NCBI GenBank assembly: GCA_029237695.1
Contig: CM055274.1
Location: 73,170,140 to 73,234,139, forward strand
Direction: 5' to 3'
Length of the DNA stretch: 64,000 nucleotides
Source: Conchocele bisecta
Lineage: Eukaryota; Mollusca; Bivalvia; Lucinida; Thyasiridae
The notes beneath the pieces are model-generated. The model saw only the letters and a list, made by a program, of their open reading frames with translations. It did no database searches and was not told the origin of the DNA. The translations under genes and the position numbers were made by a program. Below, piece after piece: positions 41,701-51,075 of this stretch. Every line of letters starts with the position of its first letter. Position 1 is the first letter of the stretch.

Positions 41701-44700
41701 TGGTAATTATAGATTTAACATTGATAGTGGTGTGTTTGGTTTGTTCACTACATGTACATATCATAGTTTTATTCTGTTCAATGTTTGATAGTATACATAC
41801 TAAGTTACTAACAATTGTAGATACCTTTAGTGCAACTTATCAGCAAATATAGTTTACAGCAAGCACAGTCAATGAGTCTATGAACACGCATGTCTACTGT
41901 ATGCTGTTGTTTTGCATTGTACAAACGTCAGCGTTTCAATAACGTCATTTTCTTGATGACATACTTTTTTTTTCTTGCGTCATTCACATGGTGCTACAAA
42001 AAGTGAGATAAAACAAAAACTATGAAACATATTTGCATTTTCTTTTCACCATATTGTTTTTGAAAGGTGTCCGCATCAAAAAATGTAAAAAAGTGCAAAT
42101 TGAAAATTTTGTCATTAAGGCTGGTCCATATATATATTCAGCCATGAAATCAGAATAATCCTGATCTGATGCCAGGTCCTCACCACACCAGAATCACTTG
42201 ACCCACCTCCAAAAAGCAGTAGGATCAGTAATAATCCTACTACTTTTATAACTTAAACTGGACCAAATGACAAGAACTATATACTAAGCACTGACGCTTG
42301 TACATGTAATTTATTTAGAAATTTATTTACAATATCATTCAACGTATCATTCAGGTTTCACATTCTAAGCTCCTCAAACACGATAATTAATTTAATTTAT
42401 CATGTCTCACTGTACTGTACTATGAAAATTACTTTCAAACAGTGCAGATCCTGATGAGACGGCTCGTTACGAGCCGGCTCATCTGGATCTGCACTGTTTG
42501 CATAAACCGATAGAGCGGGCTTTCGGGTTCAAAGGGTTAAGTAAGGCATAAGGTGACAATTTCAATTATAATAGAGCTAATGTGGTTTTCAGATATCAAT
42601 TATAAAAATTAATTAATTTGTGATTTGTTTAATATGTTTTCCTACATGTACTTGATACACATTCTAAGCTCCTCAAACACGATAATTAATTTAATTTATC
42701 ATGTCTCACTGTACTACATTTTCTTATGGTAAAAACATGCAATATATGTTATATACCAGAATACAATATACTGTATTGTATTGTATTGTATATACATGTA
42801 CTAGTAGTTCAATTATGCTCCATTGTACCAGGCACACTATGCAGTACCTGTTGCCTGATGTATGTACATGTATGACGTGATCAATTAGTTAACAATTGAA
42901 CAATTGAAAACATAAATAATGCAATCTTTCTATAATCCATTAAATTACTGCCATATACAGTCTATTGTTTTATTTTTAATACAGAACTAGTTTGTGGCTG
43001 TCACTGGAGAAATGGGGCTTATGGGTGCAATATAGTTTGTTAGCAGGCTACAGTAGCCCATTTCATCAACATTGCAAAGTATACTTTAGTAGCAAAGTAT
43101 ACTTTGAGGGAGAAATTTTCAATTTTTTGAAAAATTTATTAATTTTTATTATACTGAATTTATTACATTATCACAGCCATTTAATGACTGTGATAATGTA
43201 ATAAATTCAGTATAATAATTCTGCATACTTTTAATCATGAAATATATGCATTTGTTAGTTCTATGTGAAATATTGCATTTCTGGAAAAATAAATGATTAC
43301 TCCCTCAAAGTATACTTTGCTAGTAAAGTATACTTTGCAATGTTGATGAAATAGGCTACTGGAGTGTGCTATTTGGTTAGGAGCTACACTGGTCACAAAT
43401 CCCATAAGCCCCATTTCTCCAGTCACGGCCACATTTCTGTGAGATACTGGTTAATCTGATAAAGAAACAAGTGCTAAGCATAGGTTTCTTTATGGGATTT
43501 ATAAATAGTGATGGTATGATAACTAAATATGTAAATACACTGAATACAATTAAGACATTATATTCTGGACATACACATTTTACAGACAGAAACTTTCATA
43601 TACATGTATTTTCTTTATCTCATCAGAAGTATATTCTGTGGCTACCATTTGAACCGTCTCTCATCAAGACGGTTCAAATGAGTGGTCATAGCATATACAT
43701 ACATTAAGGAAAATAGAGAAGAAAATATTTCAAAATTTACATACACCTATAGTCTGTTTCACGAAAGCTGACCAAATTTTATGGCCATATAAACAATTCA
43801 AAAACCATATTTTTTTCGATAATATTAAATTAAAGGAAAATTTAAGAATGAGCCTTTTTATTTCGTGAAATTTTGTCAAATATTGATTTTATTGCGACAA
43901 CAAAATTTCCTCATGTTAAATCCCCATAGACATATCTTCACGGAGTGAAGATGTCAGTGAAGATGTCTATGGGGATTTAAAACATGGGGAATTTTTTTTG
44001 AATTTTAGAAATACTGGACCGATTTTTAAAATTTAACTTTTGTTTTCTTAGTTAGATCATATCCAAGCTATCTAGTCAGGTTTCGGAGTCAATTTCCAAA
44101 TTATTTCGTTTTTTGACTCCTCCCACACTTCCTTACCACTTTTTCCCCCATGTTAAATTCCCAGACAAATAAATTTTTCGTAATAAAATCAATATTTGAC
44201 CGAATTTCACGAAATAAAAAGAAGGGTCATTCTTAAATTTTCCGTTAATTTAATATTATCGAAAATAATATTGTTTTTGAATTGTCTATATAGCCGTAAA
44301 ATTTGGGCAGCTTTCGTGAAACAGACAGTAAGAATATTCCGATTGTAATGGGCTACAGTATTTCCTGGAGATACAGATATTTTTAAATCTGATAAACGAA
44401 TGTGTAACGGTATGAAAATTGCCTTTGCTGGAAATTACATAAATGATTTCACATGGACTCCTCAGACTTTATCATGTAACCTGCCCTATATTGACTGAAT
44501 ACATACTAACTGGTAACATATTGTATCGGGCAGACCTGATACAAACATCCGGGTTACGAGTCGACTGAAGTGAAAACTGATGTTCCATTGGTCGGATGAC
44601 GTCATATGACCTTACCGAATGACGTCAGTGTAATGACGCAATGTAAACAAGTTTGCGTTGTGTCCATAGATACCGACGTCATATGTGCTCATTTTCGACC

Positions 44701-47700
44701 ATAAAACATTACCTGATAAATAGAATACGAGGCTATTTTCTTTTGGTATCAAGTTTATCAGACTCGGCTCGGAAACAGTAGGAAAGCCTTGGAATTCCTA
44801 CGCATTTCCTAGCCTTGCCTGATAAACTTGATATCAAAAGACAGTAGCCTGGTATTCTCTATATATTATTTCTTCTAGAAAAATAAACTCCAAGATATTG
44901 TGTTAAATCAGGCGCGGATCCAGGATTTTGGGTTAGGGGGGGCGTAACTATTTTGCAATACTTTTAAGCTCGTTCGATAATATAGTCAAGTATTGCAAAA
45001 TAGTCGACCGAGCGGAGCGGAGCTGAAAAATTCATGGAATACATGGCACTTGGCATGAAACGTGCCTTGTAACTTGTAAAAAATCTTTACTCGGCGAATT
45101 ATAGTAGGGGGGGCGTGCGCCGGGTCCGCCCCCCCCCCCCCCTGAATCTGCCCATGTAAATCATATTGTAGCATGTACAAATCATTTATAAGCTTAACCC
45201 TTTCAACACGAGAGACCATACAGCACACATTTGCAAACCCTACTGTCTGTTCCACGTCTTGCTGCCGACGAACATTTGGCCATTAAACACATTAAATCTA
45301 AAAAATATTTAAAAGTAAGTACTTTTTCATCAATAACAAAAAAGTCACCCTCCCCTAAAAAAATTATTTTATGAAATTCCATCAAATATCATTCAGGATC
45401 AAAAAATGAAAAGTTTTGGAAATTGACTCCCCATGTTAAATTCCCATAGGAAAATCGTTTTTTCGCAATAAAATCAATATTTGATGGAATTTCATCCAAT
45501 AATTTTTTTTGGTGAGGGTGACTTTTTTGTTATTGATGAAAAAGTACTTACTTTTAAATATTTTTTATATTTAATGTGTTTAATAGCCAAAAGTTCGTCG
45601 GCAGCAAAACGTGGAACAGACAGTAGATCCAGTTGAGCCGGCTCGTAACAAGCCATCTCATCAGTATAAGCAGTGTTTGTCGGAATTGTTCAAATGGTGT
45701 AAGAACACCACTCGTCTGAATAATGGAATAGTCCAGAAATGAGCATGGAACGATCAACATCAGATATTTAGGTGTGCAATGGTTATTCACTCATAGCAAC
45801 AGCCTCAATGAGACGGTTCAAAATCAGTTACATATACTAGTACTCTCATGGAGAACGAATTATAAACGTTTTTGGTGGTGTGTAACAATTTACTGGATTA
45901 TTTTAACCCTTAGACCGCTACACACAACAATTGTCGTCTGCTGTTGCTTTTATATCTTACCTTATTTCTCAATAAAAACATGTTTTGACAGCACTTCCGA
46001 ATTATTTCCATTGGAAATGATTCTGAAGTGCTCTCAAAGCATGTTTTTGATGATAAACATTGAAAATAGAAGTAAACAGCGGATGACAAAAAATTTAAAT
46101 TAAGTAAGGGTTAAATATAAGCTCCTTTCAGCGCCATTTATGTCAAAGCATAAAACTTACTGTAATTCTTTCAAATCTTCTTTGAACAGCTGAAATATGA
46201 AAAAAGAAAATCATTGTAAATAAAATATATATTACTTCCAACTGCGGGCAGCAGTTCTGGAATATTAGTCAATTGCTATGGTGGCTTGTGGCTGGGCCTT
46301 ATGGCTGTTTAGGACCAGTGTAGATCCAGACCAACCTGGGCATCCACACAGTCTGATCAGGATCTGCACCTTTTAATAGTCATTCCATCAATTAAACACC
46401 CATCATGTTTCTAACAAGCAATGTAGATCTTTATCAGGCTGCATACATGTGTGTGTTATTTGATCAGGAGCTACACGACTCACAAATGTCATGAGCTCCA
46501 TTGCTCCAGTCACAGCCACATATGCGATATGGCATTGTCCACAATTGCAACCTGATAATATTAACCTTTCAACACTACATACCTGTATAGAAGTATTGGC
46601 AAACAGTGAAGATCAAGATGAGCTGGCTCACACTTTTTGGACTTTGATATGTTAAATTTACAACCAATACAACACAAAATGGTTTTCAGACTAGTCTATT
46701 TATGAAATGGGGGTATTTTTTGTTCTCAAAAAGTGCAGATGCTGATGAGCTGGCTCGTTACGAGCCATATCATCTGGATCTGCACTGTTTGCATAAACCG
46801 CTATAGCAGGCTTTCGGGTTCAAAGGGCTAAGCATGTTTGAAGCTAGAAACAAAATTGCTACCCCGCTCCATACCTCTCGCGAGGGTAGCCATTTAACCC
46901 ATCTCATTAATGTAACGCATGGAAGAGTGATTTTTGCAATCAGTTATCCGGCGTGTTTGATATGTAACTGTCAAAACTGTATCAATAAATTATTACCTAA
47001 TAAAGAACATACACATGCAGAAATTGGTTATTTTACCGTGTCAACGTGTTCATCTGACATTTACATGTATATCGGGTAAATTTGAAAGCTTCATTTCGTT
47101 ATATTGAATGTTGAACAACAACTAGAGAAAAGATTGCTTCCATGGGAAAATGATTTCCCTGTTCTATTATTTTTTTGCAATTTACTAGTTCTACATCAAA
47201 TATTATTTGTTTAAAGGTATAAAAGATACAGTTCAATAGATTTTGACATAACATCAACAGGTTTGGGTATGCACTTCGGTTGCTCATATTTTTTTAATGG
47301 GTCAAATTGTAGCCGTAGATAACATATCGCAGGCGAATTATGGTAGCTACCGGTAGTTTGAAGCATGCGTGTTCGTATAAAACTTCAAAAGCAAGTTCTC
47401 ATTTTACAATACATCTGACATTAGTATCGGTATTCTGGCCTAAACAATAAATTAGTTTGTCTCAGGTAACGGCACCCCGTCTAATATTTTTATTGAACTA
47501 TCTCCAACCCTAACTTCTGACATCTCTGCCATATAAAATCTCAATAAAAATAGTTTTGGTCTCATCTCATTTTAGGGTATGAAAAATGTGTGGTCAGTAG
47601 CAAATTCCCTTGCGCTATGATAAAATTATGTATACCTCCTGTTTTAGAGATGCTGCAGGTAAACGTAATGCACATTGTAACAGTTTATATAGCCCTGTAT

Positions 47701-50557
47701 ATACTATAGTGAGTGTCTCTTGGTTGAATTCACTTGATTCTAGCTCTTTCAAGTCTTTATAATGCACTTCTCCACCTTCTATTGCTGACACTATCACTGA
47801 AATGGAAAGCATTACATTACATTGCATGGGGTAATCAGAATAGTACAGCAAAAGCAGTCAACTATCATGATAATGGTGTCCTGTTGGGGATACATTACAT
47901 TCTCACATTCTTAGACAAGATCACAAGCTTGCGATAAACCAAGAACGTGCAGTGATAAATACGAGAATACAAAGTGTCCTAAACCGTTAACACCATATGC
48001 AATTTGAGTGGAGTTAGTAATTGAGTATTGTCACTCCATCACTTCTGCTGAAGCAATTGGGTAAAATTTGGGTAAAATAAAATCACACTACTCAGTGTTT
48101 ACACATCCACAGACCGCAATTATAGAATAGTTTGCTTCGAAATGAAAACATGTCTTGGCATTTCATTAGAATTGTCTCCTTGGAGACAATTCTAATGAAA
48201 TACCAAGATGTGTTTTCATGGAAATTAAGAACTAGATGACTGCGTCCTGCATGTCGCGCCTTGGGGCGAGGCATGGACACTAAAAAAAGATATAGTAGAC
48301 GGAAAAACTTTAACCAAAAAACTTTAACCGGACACACGGACGTACGCCAAAGTGGCGACTATATCGTGCTTTCCGCAAGCGGGCGTGACAATGATGATAA
48401 ACACCCATGTGAAGTTTCAAGGTAATGGGCGAAGCAGTTGCAGAGATATAGTGTAACGAAAAACTTTAACCAAAAAACTTTAACCAAAAACTTTAACCAA
48501 AAATTTCAAAGTAATTAGACGTTGACATTGGGCACAGGGGCTGCATGGTAGAATGAAAATATAGATGATGATGAACACCCATGTGAAGTTACAAGGTAAT
48601 GGGCGAAGCAGTTGCAGAGATATAGTATAACAAAAAACTTTAACCAAAAACTTTAACCGTACGTTCGTACGCCAAAGTGACATTGACATTGGGCACAGGG
48701 GCCACACGGTAGGGGGGTAAAATGAAAATATAGATGATAAACACCCATGTGAAGTTTCAAGGTAATGGGCGAAGCAGTTGCAGAGATATAGTATAACGAA
48801 AAACTTTAACAAACAAAATTTAACCAAAATCTTTAACCAAAAATTTAAAAGTAATTAGACCTTGACATTGGGCACAGGGGCCGCACAGTAGGGGGGTAGA
48901 ATGAAAATATAGATGATGATAAACACCCATGTGAAGTTTCAAGGTAATGGGCGAAGCAGTTGCAGAGATATAGTATAATGAACAAGAAATGCGTCTGTCT
49001 AACGCGGATGCCACCTGCAGCATATTTGAGAAACTGTGACAAAGTGGTTAACCGAAAAGTGTGACGGACGGACAGATGGTCCAAACACTATATGCCACCT
49101 GTTTCTTCGAAACCCGGTGGCATAAAAACTTTAACCAAAAACCTTGACATTGGGCACAGGGGCCGCACGGTAGTGGGGTAGAATGAAAATATAGACGATG
49201 ATAAACACCCATGTGACGTTTCAAGGTAATGGGCGAAGCAGTTGCAGAGACATAGTATAACAAAAAACTTTAACCAAAAACTTTAACCGTACGTTCGTAC
49301 GCCAAAGTGCCGACTATATCGCACTTTCCGCAAGTGGGCGCGACAAAAATATTCTATATTTGTGGTCTGTTTATTGTTTTCTGCAGCATGATAAAGGTAC
49401 CACAAAATTTTGATTGCTTTTTGCGGATACTCGCTACTTGTGATTTCAATTGGGTTTTTGGCAATTTTAATTGGGTATTTAAGCTTATCTGGAGCCCTGC
49501 CTTCATATCTTGTCATTCATTACAATTATTGGTTAACTGCAGGGAGTTACATCGGTGATAATGTAACTTAACAGACCGACGCAAATGGTGTCTCTTCGGA
49601 GGAAATGTTTCTGACGTTATTCAGTCTTTCCAAGCGGCACCGATGGATAGGTCCGTAACTTACACTTTCACTGTTACATCACCTCCCATTCAACAGGTCT
49701 CGTACCCTAGTCCTGACAGACGCCCCCTTTTATTTCCCACAACCTCTTGCATTCTTGCAAAAAGGCCCCTAACCTACTACAAATATTGATCCCAATATAC
49801 GCACGGTGGCACAATGCAAAATGTGAATCGGCCCAACTCGTCACATACACCTTACCGATAATCAATACTGCGGTACGTGTGCTAATATTCCTACCCTTTT
49901 TAACTGCACTTCCACCCACGGGTATCGATGTGTATTTGGTAATTTTCTGATATATATGTGGCGAATTGCATATTGTAAAATAAAATATTTGCTAAAATTA
50001 CAATGAAATGGACTGCAGGCTAATAATACCTGTGACCCAGTACTGTGTCCGAGATACTATTTGGGAAAATATGTATCAACATACGTATCCGTACTACGAC
50101 GATTCAGCCCGATGGGACTTTGTCCCTCGACACATCGGCCTGAAGTGATTTTGGCCCGACAAGATGAAATCATGTCTGGAAAAAATTCTGAAAATTAGTG
50201 TAGTAGGAGGGGAATATGTTATAAAGTGAAAAATATGAGAGACAAACACTCTACCACGTCGCCGTACTACTATACAACTGTTGATTTGTTTTGGCCCATC
50301 ACAAAACCATCGACTGTAATGGTAAGGTATGGTCTGCCACCATTTGCTCGGATTTTTTTGTGATGTTTGTCAACTTCCACTATCACCATTTACATTTGTC
50401 ATCACTTACTTTGCAGTATCTTCCTAAATGATTTCTTTTCCAGTTTTGTCAAGGGTTTCACCATTGTTTTGATCTCAGGAGGCAGCCTTCCACCATAAAA
50501 CGGAGTTCGGTCGGCCCCTACTGACCCCTTACTGCCAGTCACTTGTATAATGGACAT
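32683..50557 (-). CDS. COMMD5: COMMD5, COMM domain-containing protein 5, 7 coding exons
   Basis: COMMD5 is one of ten COMMD subunits of the Commander complex (with the CCDC22/CCDC93 and Retriever parts), which recycles membrane cargo from endosomes. Exons on the minus strand are 50,557-50,410, 47,796-47,636, 46,189-46,161, 36,495-36,445, 34,536-34,441, 33,145-33,070 and 32,784-32,683. Phases match at all six junctions and the join is 220 residues; the human protein is 224. Family matches run throughout: 'LPPEIKTMVKPL' and 'FRKILQ' (N-terminus), 'KLLQCALRLPAASLKQE', 'LDIASVIFGS', then the COMM domain from 'LKWRVDVGISTSA' (Trp153) through 'LEPTVLMEMTLTDG' to 'FHELRYNVAYVLKEMEDLEKR'. No stop or frameshift. 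Introns are filled with MITEs, SINEs and a tandem-repeat element. Related COMMD paralogs are less likely given the C-terminal match. Confidence 0.94.
33070..33145 (-). CDS. COMMD5: COMMD5 coding exon 6
   Basis: Encodes 'ALNRVLEPTVLMEMTLTDGN' and 'IHTFE', central strands of the COMM domain. Acceptor TTGTTCCAG, donor GAG|GTACGT, 76 nt. Confidence 0.96.
33168..33335. mobile_element. MITE family B fragment in COMMD5 intron 6
   Basis: 'AACCCTTTCACCCCTATATA' then 'TGGATTTTGATATGTTAATT' and 'AAGGTGCAGATCCCGATGAG'. The right end is missing. Complete copies are at 57,877 and 63,474. Confidence 0.65.
33640..33920 (-). mobile_element. tRNA-derived SINE (minus strand)
   Basis: On the minus strand the head reads 'GGGATGGGTTGTGGAATAGG' and 'GGAGGTTGTAGGTTTAAAC'. 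The tail side holds 'ACTGGTCTTTTGGACGTTAA'. Related to 18,836-19,028, with a short internal insert carrying 'CGCAAGCGGGCTCGACA'. Confidence 0.6.
34136..34378. mobile_element. MITE family G copy
   Basis: 'TGTCTGTGACTGGATATATG' at the left against 'CCCAATTTCTCGCGTTACAG' at the right. The interior 'GGGGCTTATGGCCTTTGCGA' also recurs just upstream (34,018-34,130) as a partial copy. Confidence 0.65.
34441..34536 (-). CDS. COMMD5: COMMD5 coding exon 5 (start of COMM domain)
   Basis: Encodes 'RDRIDVESQQSRPRLPQ' and 'LDHLKWRVDVGIST'. The WRVDV motif marks the COMM domain start. Acceptor TGCTTGCAG, donor AAG|GTAGGT, 96 nt. Confidence 0.96.
34597..34956. mobile_element. Foldback element M, second copy
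   Basis: Nearly identical to 22,853-23,216 in the same direction, including the hairpin 'AATACTGGACGAGGCCTTCC'. It sits in COMMD5 intron 4, about 60 bp from exon 5. Confidence 0.85.
35055..35285. repeat. Dispersed repeat 'GTTTAATGGCCTATCAACAG'
   Basis: The left half ('TATCAACAGCTAAGGTTATG', 'AAGGCCGGGCAAATGG') recurs at 36,775-36,830. The right half ('GAATAACCTGACCTGGTGCC') recurs at 42,130-42,250. It looks like a SINE or LINE tail, unassigned. Confidence 0.5.
35560..35800 (-). repeat. Fragment of tandem-repeat element units
   Basis: Two copies of 'TTTGAAAAACTTTAACGTAA' flank 'CATTTGACCTTGACCTTGGG' and 'GAAAATATGGATGGTGATCA', the second-type unit of the pearl-like elements, diverged. Confidence 0.55.
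36000..36108 (-). mobile_element. SINE head, tRNA-like (minus strand)
   Basis: On the minus strand: 'GATAGTCTAGTGGTAGAGCA' (A-box-like) then 'TTGGTTCAATCCCTGC' (B-box-like). It lacks a convincing full cloverleaf, so a SINE head is preferred over a functional tRNA gene. Confidence 0.55.
36124..36402. mobile_element. MITE family J, complete ends
   Basis: 'CAGGGGCGGATCTGG' at the left is inverted as 'CTGGATCCGCCCCTG' at the right. Next to each are G-rich/C-rich runs. Inner arms 'GATAACTCTTGCAATTACTC'/'GATTGCAAGAGTTACC' form a hairpin. Confidence 0.8.
36445..36495 (-). CDS. COMMD5: COMMD5 coding exon 4
   Basis: Encodes 'IPEDFQLDIASVIFGS', matching the family just before the COMM domain. 51 nt, acceptor TTTTTCAG, donor AAG|GTATGC. 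Exon 3 phase 2 plus the first T gives His113. Confidence 0.95.
36531..36735. mobile_element. MITE family C copy, 35 bp upstream of exon 4
   Basis: 'TTAACCCTTACACTGCTGAA' and 'TTTTGTCGTCTGAAG' at the left, 'CAACAGACGACAATTTTCG' at the right, and a perfect central hairpin at 'TTTAGAATCATTTCC'. Confidence 0.75.
36990..38077. other. COMMD5 intron 3 DNA, nothing recognised
   Basis: AT-rich. No exon with a matching family, no clear terminal repeats. Confidence 0.45.
38078..41630 (-). mobile_element. Pearl/Helitron-like tandem-repeat element, inverted composite copy
   Basis: Read on the minus strand it has the same order as 6,594-9,950: 'AGCCAGGTTTTTTGAAAA', a GGGC microsatellite, 'CACCTAGGACCACCAAAC' units, second-type units, GTCC microsatellite (38,281-38,304) and 'GCTTTGCCTCGTTTCTTG'. 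An internal terminus lies at 39,143-39,260 and a second GGGC head at 40,580-40,690. It is therefore a composite with two heads and two tails. Located in intron 3 of COMMD5 (36,496-46,160). Confidence 0.75.
41631..42358. other. COMMD5 intron 3 DNA
   Basis: Mostly unrecognised. At 42,125-42,250 it carries the right half of the dispersed repeat of 35,055 ('TGATGCCAGGTCCTCACCAC'). Confidence 0.45.
42359..42715. repeat. 57-bp direct repeats flanking an insertion
   Basis: 'CACATTCTAAGCTCCTCAAA' through 'CATGTCTCACTGTACT' occurs at 42,359-42,417 and again at 42,657-42,715, essentially identical. Between them are a family B fragment (42,421-42,541) and about 115 bp of other DNA. Confidence 0.85.
42991..43432. 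mobile_element. MITE family G with family I nested inside
   Basis: The outer ends 'TGTGGCTGTCACTGGAGAAA' and 'TTTCTCCAGTCACGGCCACA' are inverted. A complete family I foldback (43,047-43,366) splits it. Confidence 0.85.
43047..43366. mobile_element. MITE family I, best copy
   Basis: 'CCCATTTCATCAACATTGCA' is inverted as 'TGCAATGTTGATGAAATAGG'. AAAGTATACTTT occurs twice in each arm and a perfect inner hairpin 'ATTACATTATCACAGCCATT' marks the middle. Confidence 0.9.
43620..43700. repeat. Short hairpin 'CATTTGAACCGTCT'
   Basis: 'ACCATTTGAACCGTCT' and its inverse 'AGACGGTTCAAATGAGTGGT' around 43,665. A similar motif is at 13,848-13,880. Confidence 0.6.
43753..44330. mobile_element. Foldback MITE family E, CTGTTTCACGAAAGCTG ends
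   Basis: 'GTCTGTTTCACGAAAGCTG' inverts as 'CAGCTTTCGTGAAACAGAC'. Long arms mirror each other around the inner hairpin 'CATAGACATCTTCAC' near 43,955. The outer 'CTGTCTGTT' and inner 'GTTAAATTCCCA' blocks suggest kinship with family D. Confidence 0.8.
44455..44870. mobile_element. Foldback element N, opposite-strand copy
   Basis: Reverse complement of 17,390-17,830, with hairpin 'GTATCAAGTTTATCAGACTC'/'CCTGATAAACTTGATATC' and the tail 'AACATCCGGGTTACGAG'. Confidence 0.8.
44910..45160. mobile_element. MITE family J copy
   Basis: 'GGCGCGGATCCAGGATTTTG' at the left, G/C-rich text and 'CTGAATCTGCCCATG' at the right. The hairpin built on 'TATAGTCAAGTATTGCAAAA' is shared with 13,925-14,215. Confidence 0.65.
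45243..45628. mobile_element. MITE family D copy, shorter
   Basis: 'CTGTCTGTTCCACGTCTTGC' and 'AAAACGTGGAACAGACAG'. The central part is deleted relative to the copy at 5,622. Confidence 0.8.
45905..46113. mobile_element. MITE family C copy, about 50 bp from the microexon
   Basis: 'TTAACCCTTAGACCGCTACA', 'AATTGTCGTCTGCTGTTGC', then inverted arms ending 'AAGTAAGGGTTAA'. Its right end lies downstream of COMMD5 exon 3's donor on the transcribed strand. Confidence 0.8.
46161..46189 (-). CDS. COMMD5: COMMD5 coding exon 3, 29-nt microexon
   Basis: Encodes 'LFKEDLKEL' plus two bases, between the acceptor ATTTCAG and donor CA|GTAAGT. Including it joins phase 0 from exon 2 to phase 2 for exon 4 and gives 'LKEL-HIPEDF', matching the family ('LQELCIPQDL' in human). 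Skipping it would break the frame. Confidence 0.9.
46284..46522. mobile_element. MITE family G copy
   Basis: 'TTGTGGCTGGGCCTTATGGC' and 'CATTGCTCCAGTCACAGCCA', with 'CAGTCTGATCAGGATCTGCA' inside. Confidence 0.65.
46565..46832. mobile_element. MITE family B copy
   Basis: 'TTAACCTTTCAACACT' at the left and 'TTCGGGTTCAAAGGGCTAA' at the right. The core palindrome is 'GAGCTGGCTCGTTACGAGCC'. The left third is rearranged. Confidence 0.6.
46965..47345. repeat. Dispersed element P; inverted copy at 59,487-59,868
   Basis: Shared blocks include 'CATGCAGAAATTGGTTATTT', 'GGGTATGCACTTCGGTTGCT' and 'GGGTCAAATTGTAGCCGTA'. No terminal repeats or frame recognised. Confidence 0.8.
47636..47796 (-). CDS. COMMD5: COMMD5 coding exon 2
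   Basis: Encodes 'IVSAIEGGEVHYKDLKEL', 'NQETLTIVYTGLYKLLQ' and 'CALRLPAASLKQE'. The last part is strongly family-specific. Acceptor CCATTTCAG, donor GAG|GTATAC, 161 nt. Confidence 0.95.
48120..48228. mobile_element. MITE family F subtype fragment
   Basis: 'AGTTTGCTTCGAAATGAAAA' and the GTCTCCTTGGAGAC hairpin, as at 31,005. The other half of the element is at 49,345-49,500, so the tandem-repeat element at 48,229-49,344 is inserted between the two halves. Confidence 0.7.
48229..49344 (-). mobile_element. Third tandem-repeat (pearl-like) element, inside a MITE
   Basis: On the minus strand it has second-type units only ('CATTACCTTGAAACTTCACA', 'CCCCTGTGCCCAATGTCAAG') in about four copies, with 'CACCCGCTTGCGGAAAGC'-like edges at both ends. 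The GGGC head and 'CCTAGGACCACC' units are absent. A short foreign piece at about 48,980-49,125 ('AAGAAATGCGTCTGTCT' to 'CGAAACCCGGTGGCATA') interrupts it. Confidence 0.65.
49501..50409. other. COMMD5 intron 1 DNA, nothing recognised
   Basis: Short open frames on both strands around 49,707-49,950 show no family likeness. No terminal repeats seen apart from a short 'CATCGGCCTGAAGT' stretch. Confidence 0.4.
50410..50557 (-). CDS. COMMD5: COMMD5 coding exon 1
   Basis: The ATG at 50,557 in AAACATGTCC context starts 'MSIIQVTGSKGSVGADRTPF', then 'YGGRLPPEIKTMVKPLTKLE' and 'KKSFRKILQ'. The donor is CAAA|GTAAGT. The length and the LPPE and FRK motifs match the family N-terminus. Confidence 0.92.
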
Positions 50558-50700
50558 GTTTGTCCCTATCTACACTGATGACACGTGACAAGGAACATCT
50601 TATCAGTGAAACATTACAAATTATCAAAACAAATCAAAATTATTTTTTGGTCCGCCCACAACCGGAAGAGGAAGTAAACTTCGGTAATGTGTATACTACG
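50558..50700 (-). promoter_or_regulatory. Candidate COMMD5 promoter
   Basis: Immediately upstream of the COMMD5 start lies CACGTG (50,582-50,587), within GTCACGTGTC on the gene strand. About 80 bp further lie two ETS-type sites, 'CCGGAAG' and 'GGAAGT' (50,662-50,675). These are common in housekeeping promoters. Function is inferred from motif and position only. Confidence 0.4.
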
Positions 50701-50884
50701 GACCTACAGTATATAGCGGGGGCGCCGCAATAGGTAGGTGCTGGCATAGTGCGGTGTGCTTGTACATGTCTGTCAGGCGCGGATTCAAGGGGTGTGTCCA
50801 CCCGGTCCTGATCCACCCTTGCTCCCGGCCAAAAAAATATACAAACGTTAAATTTTCCGGTTCTGTGTCTATCATGAATCGTAT

Positions 50885-51075
50885 GTCCCTTTCAAGATCT
50901 TCAAGAGACAAGTCCGTCTCAATACACGGAAACATGCATTCAGTCAAAGAATAGTGAACTCTTGGAACAGTCTGCCGGATGATGCTGTTAGTGCAGCAAC
51001 TGTAAAGCTTTTCAAGATCAGACTAAATAGTGCATGGAAAGACAGCCCAATCAAAGTTGAGGTGATTGTTACGAA
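50885..51075 (+). pseudogene. Non-LTR retrotransposon RT C-terminal remnant
   Basis: The frame reads 'PFKIFKRQVRLNTRKHAFSQ', then 'RIVNSWNSLPDDAVSAATVK' and 'LFKIRLNSAWKD'. This is the typical tail of LINE reverse transcriptase polyproteins (R-x-x-F-S-x-R-V-V-N-x-W-N-x-L-P). Nothing upstream continues the enzyme, so only the 3' end remains, as 5'-truncated LINE copies leave. Function lost. Confidence 0.85.

Noticed and set aside
50696..50947. Minus-strand frame of 83 residues just 5' of COMMD5
   Set aside because: It is antisense to the LINE remnant and the surrounding repeat fragments; no homology seen.
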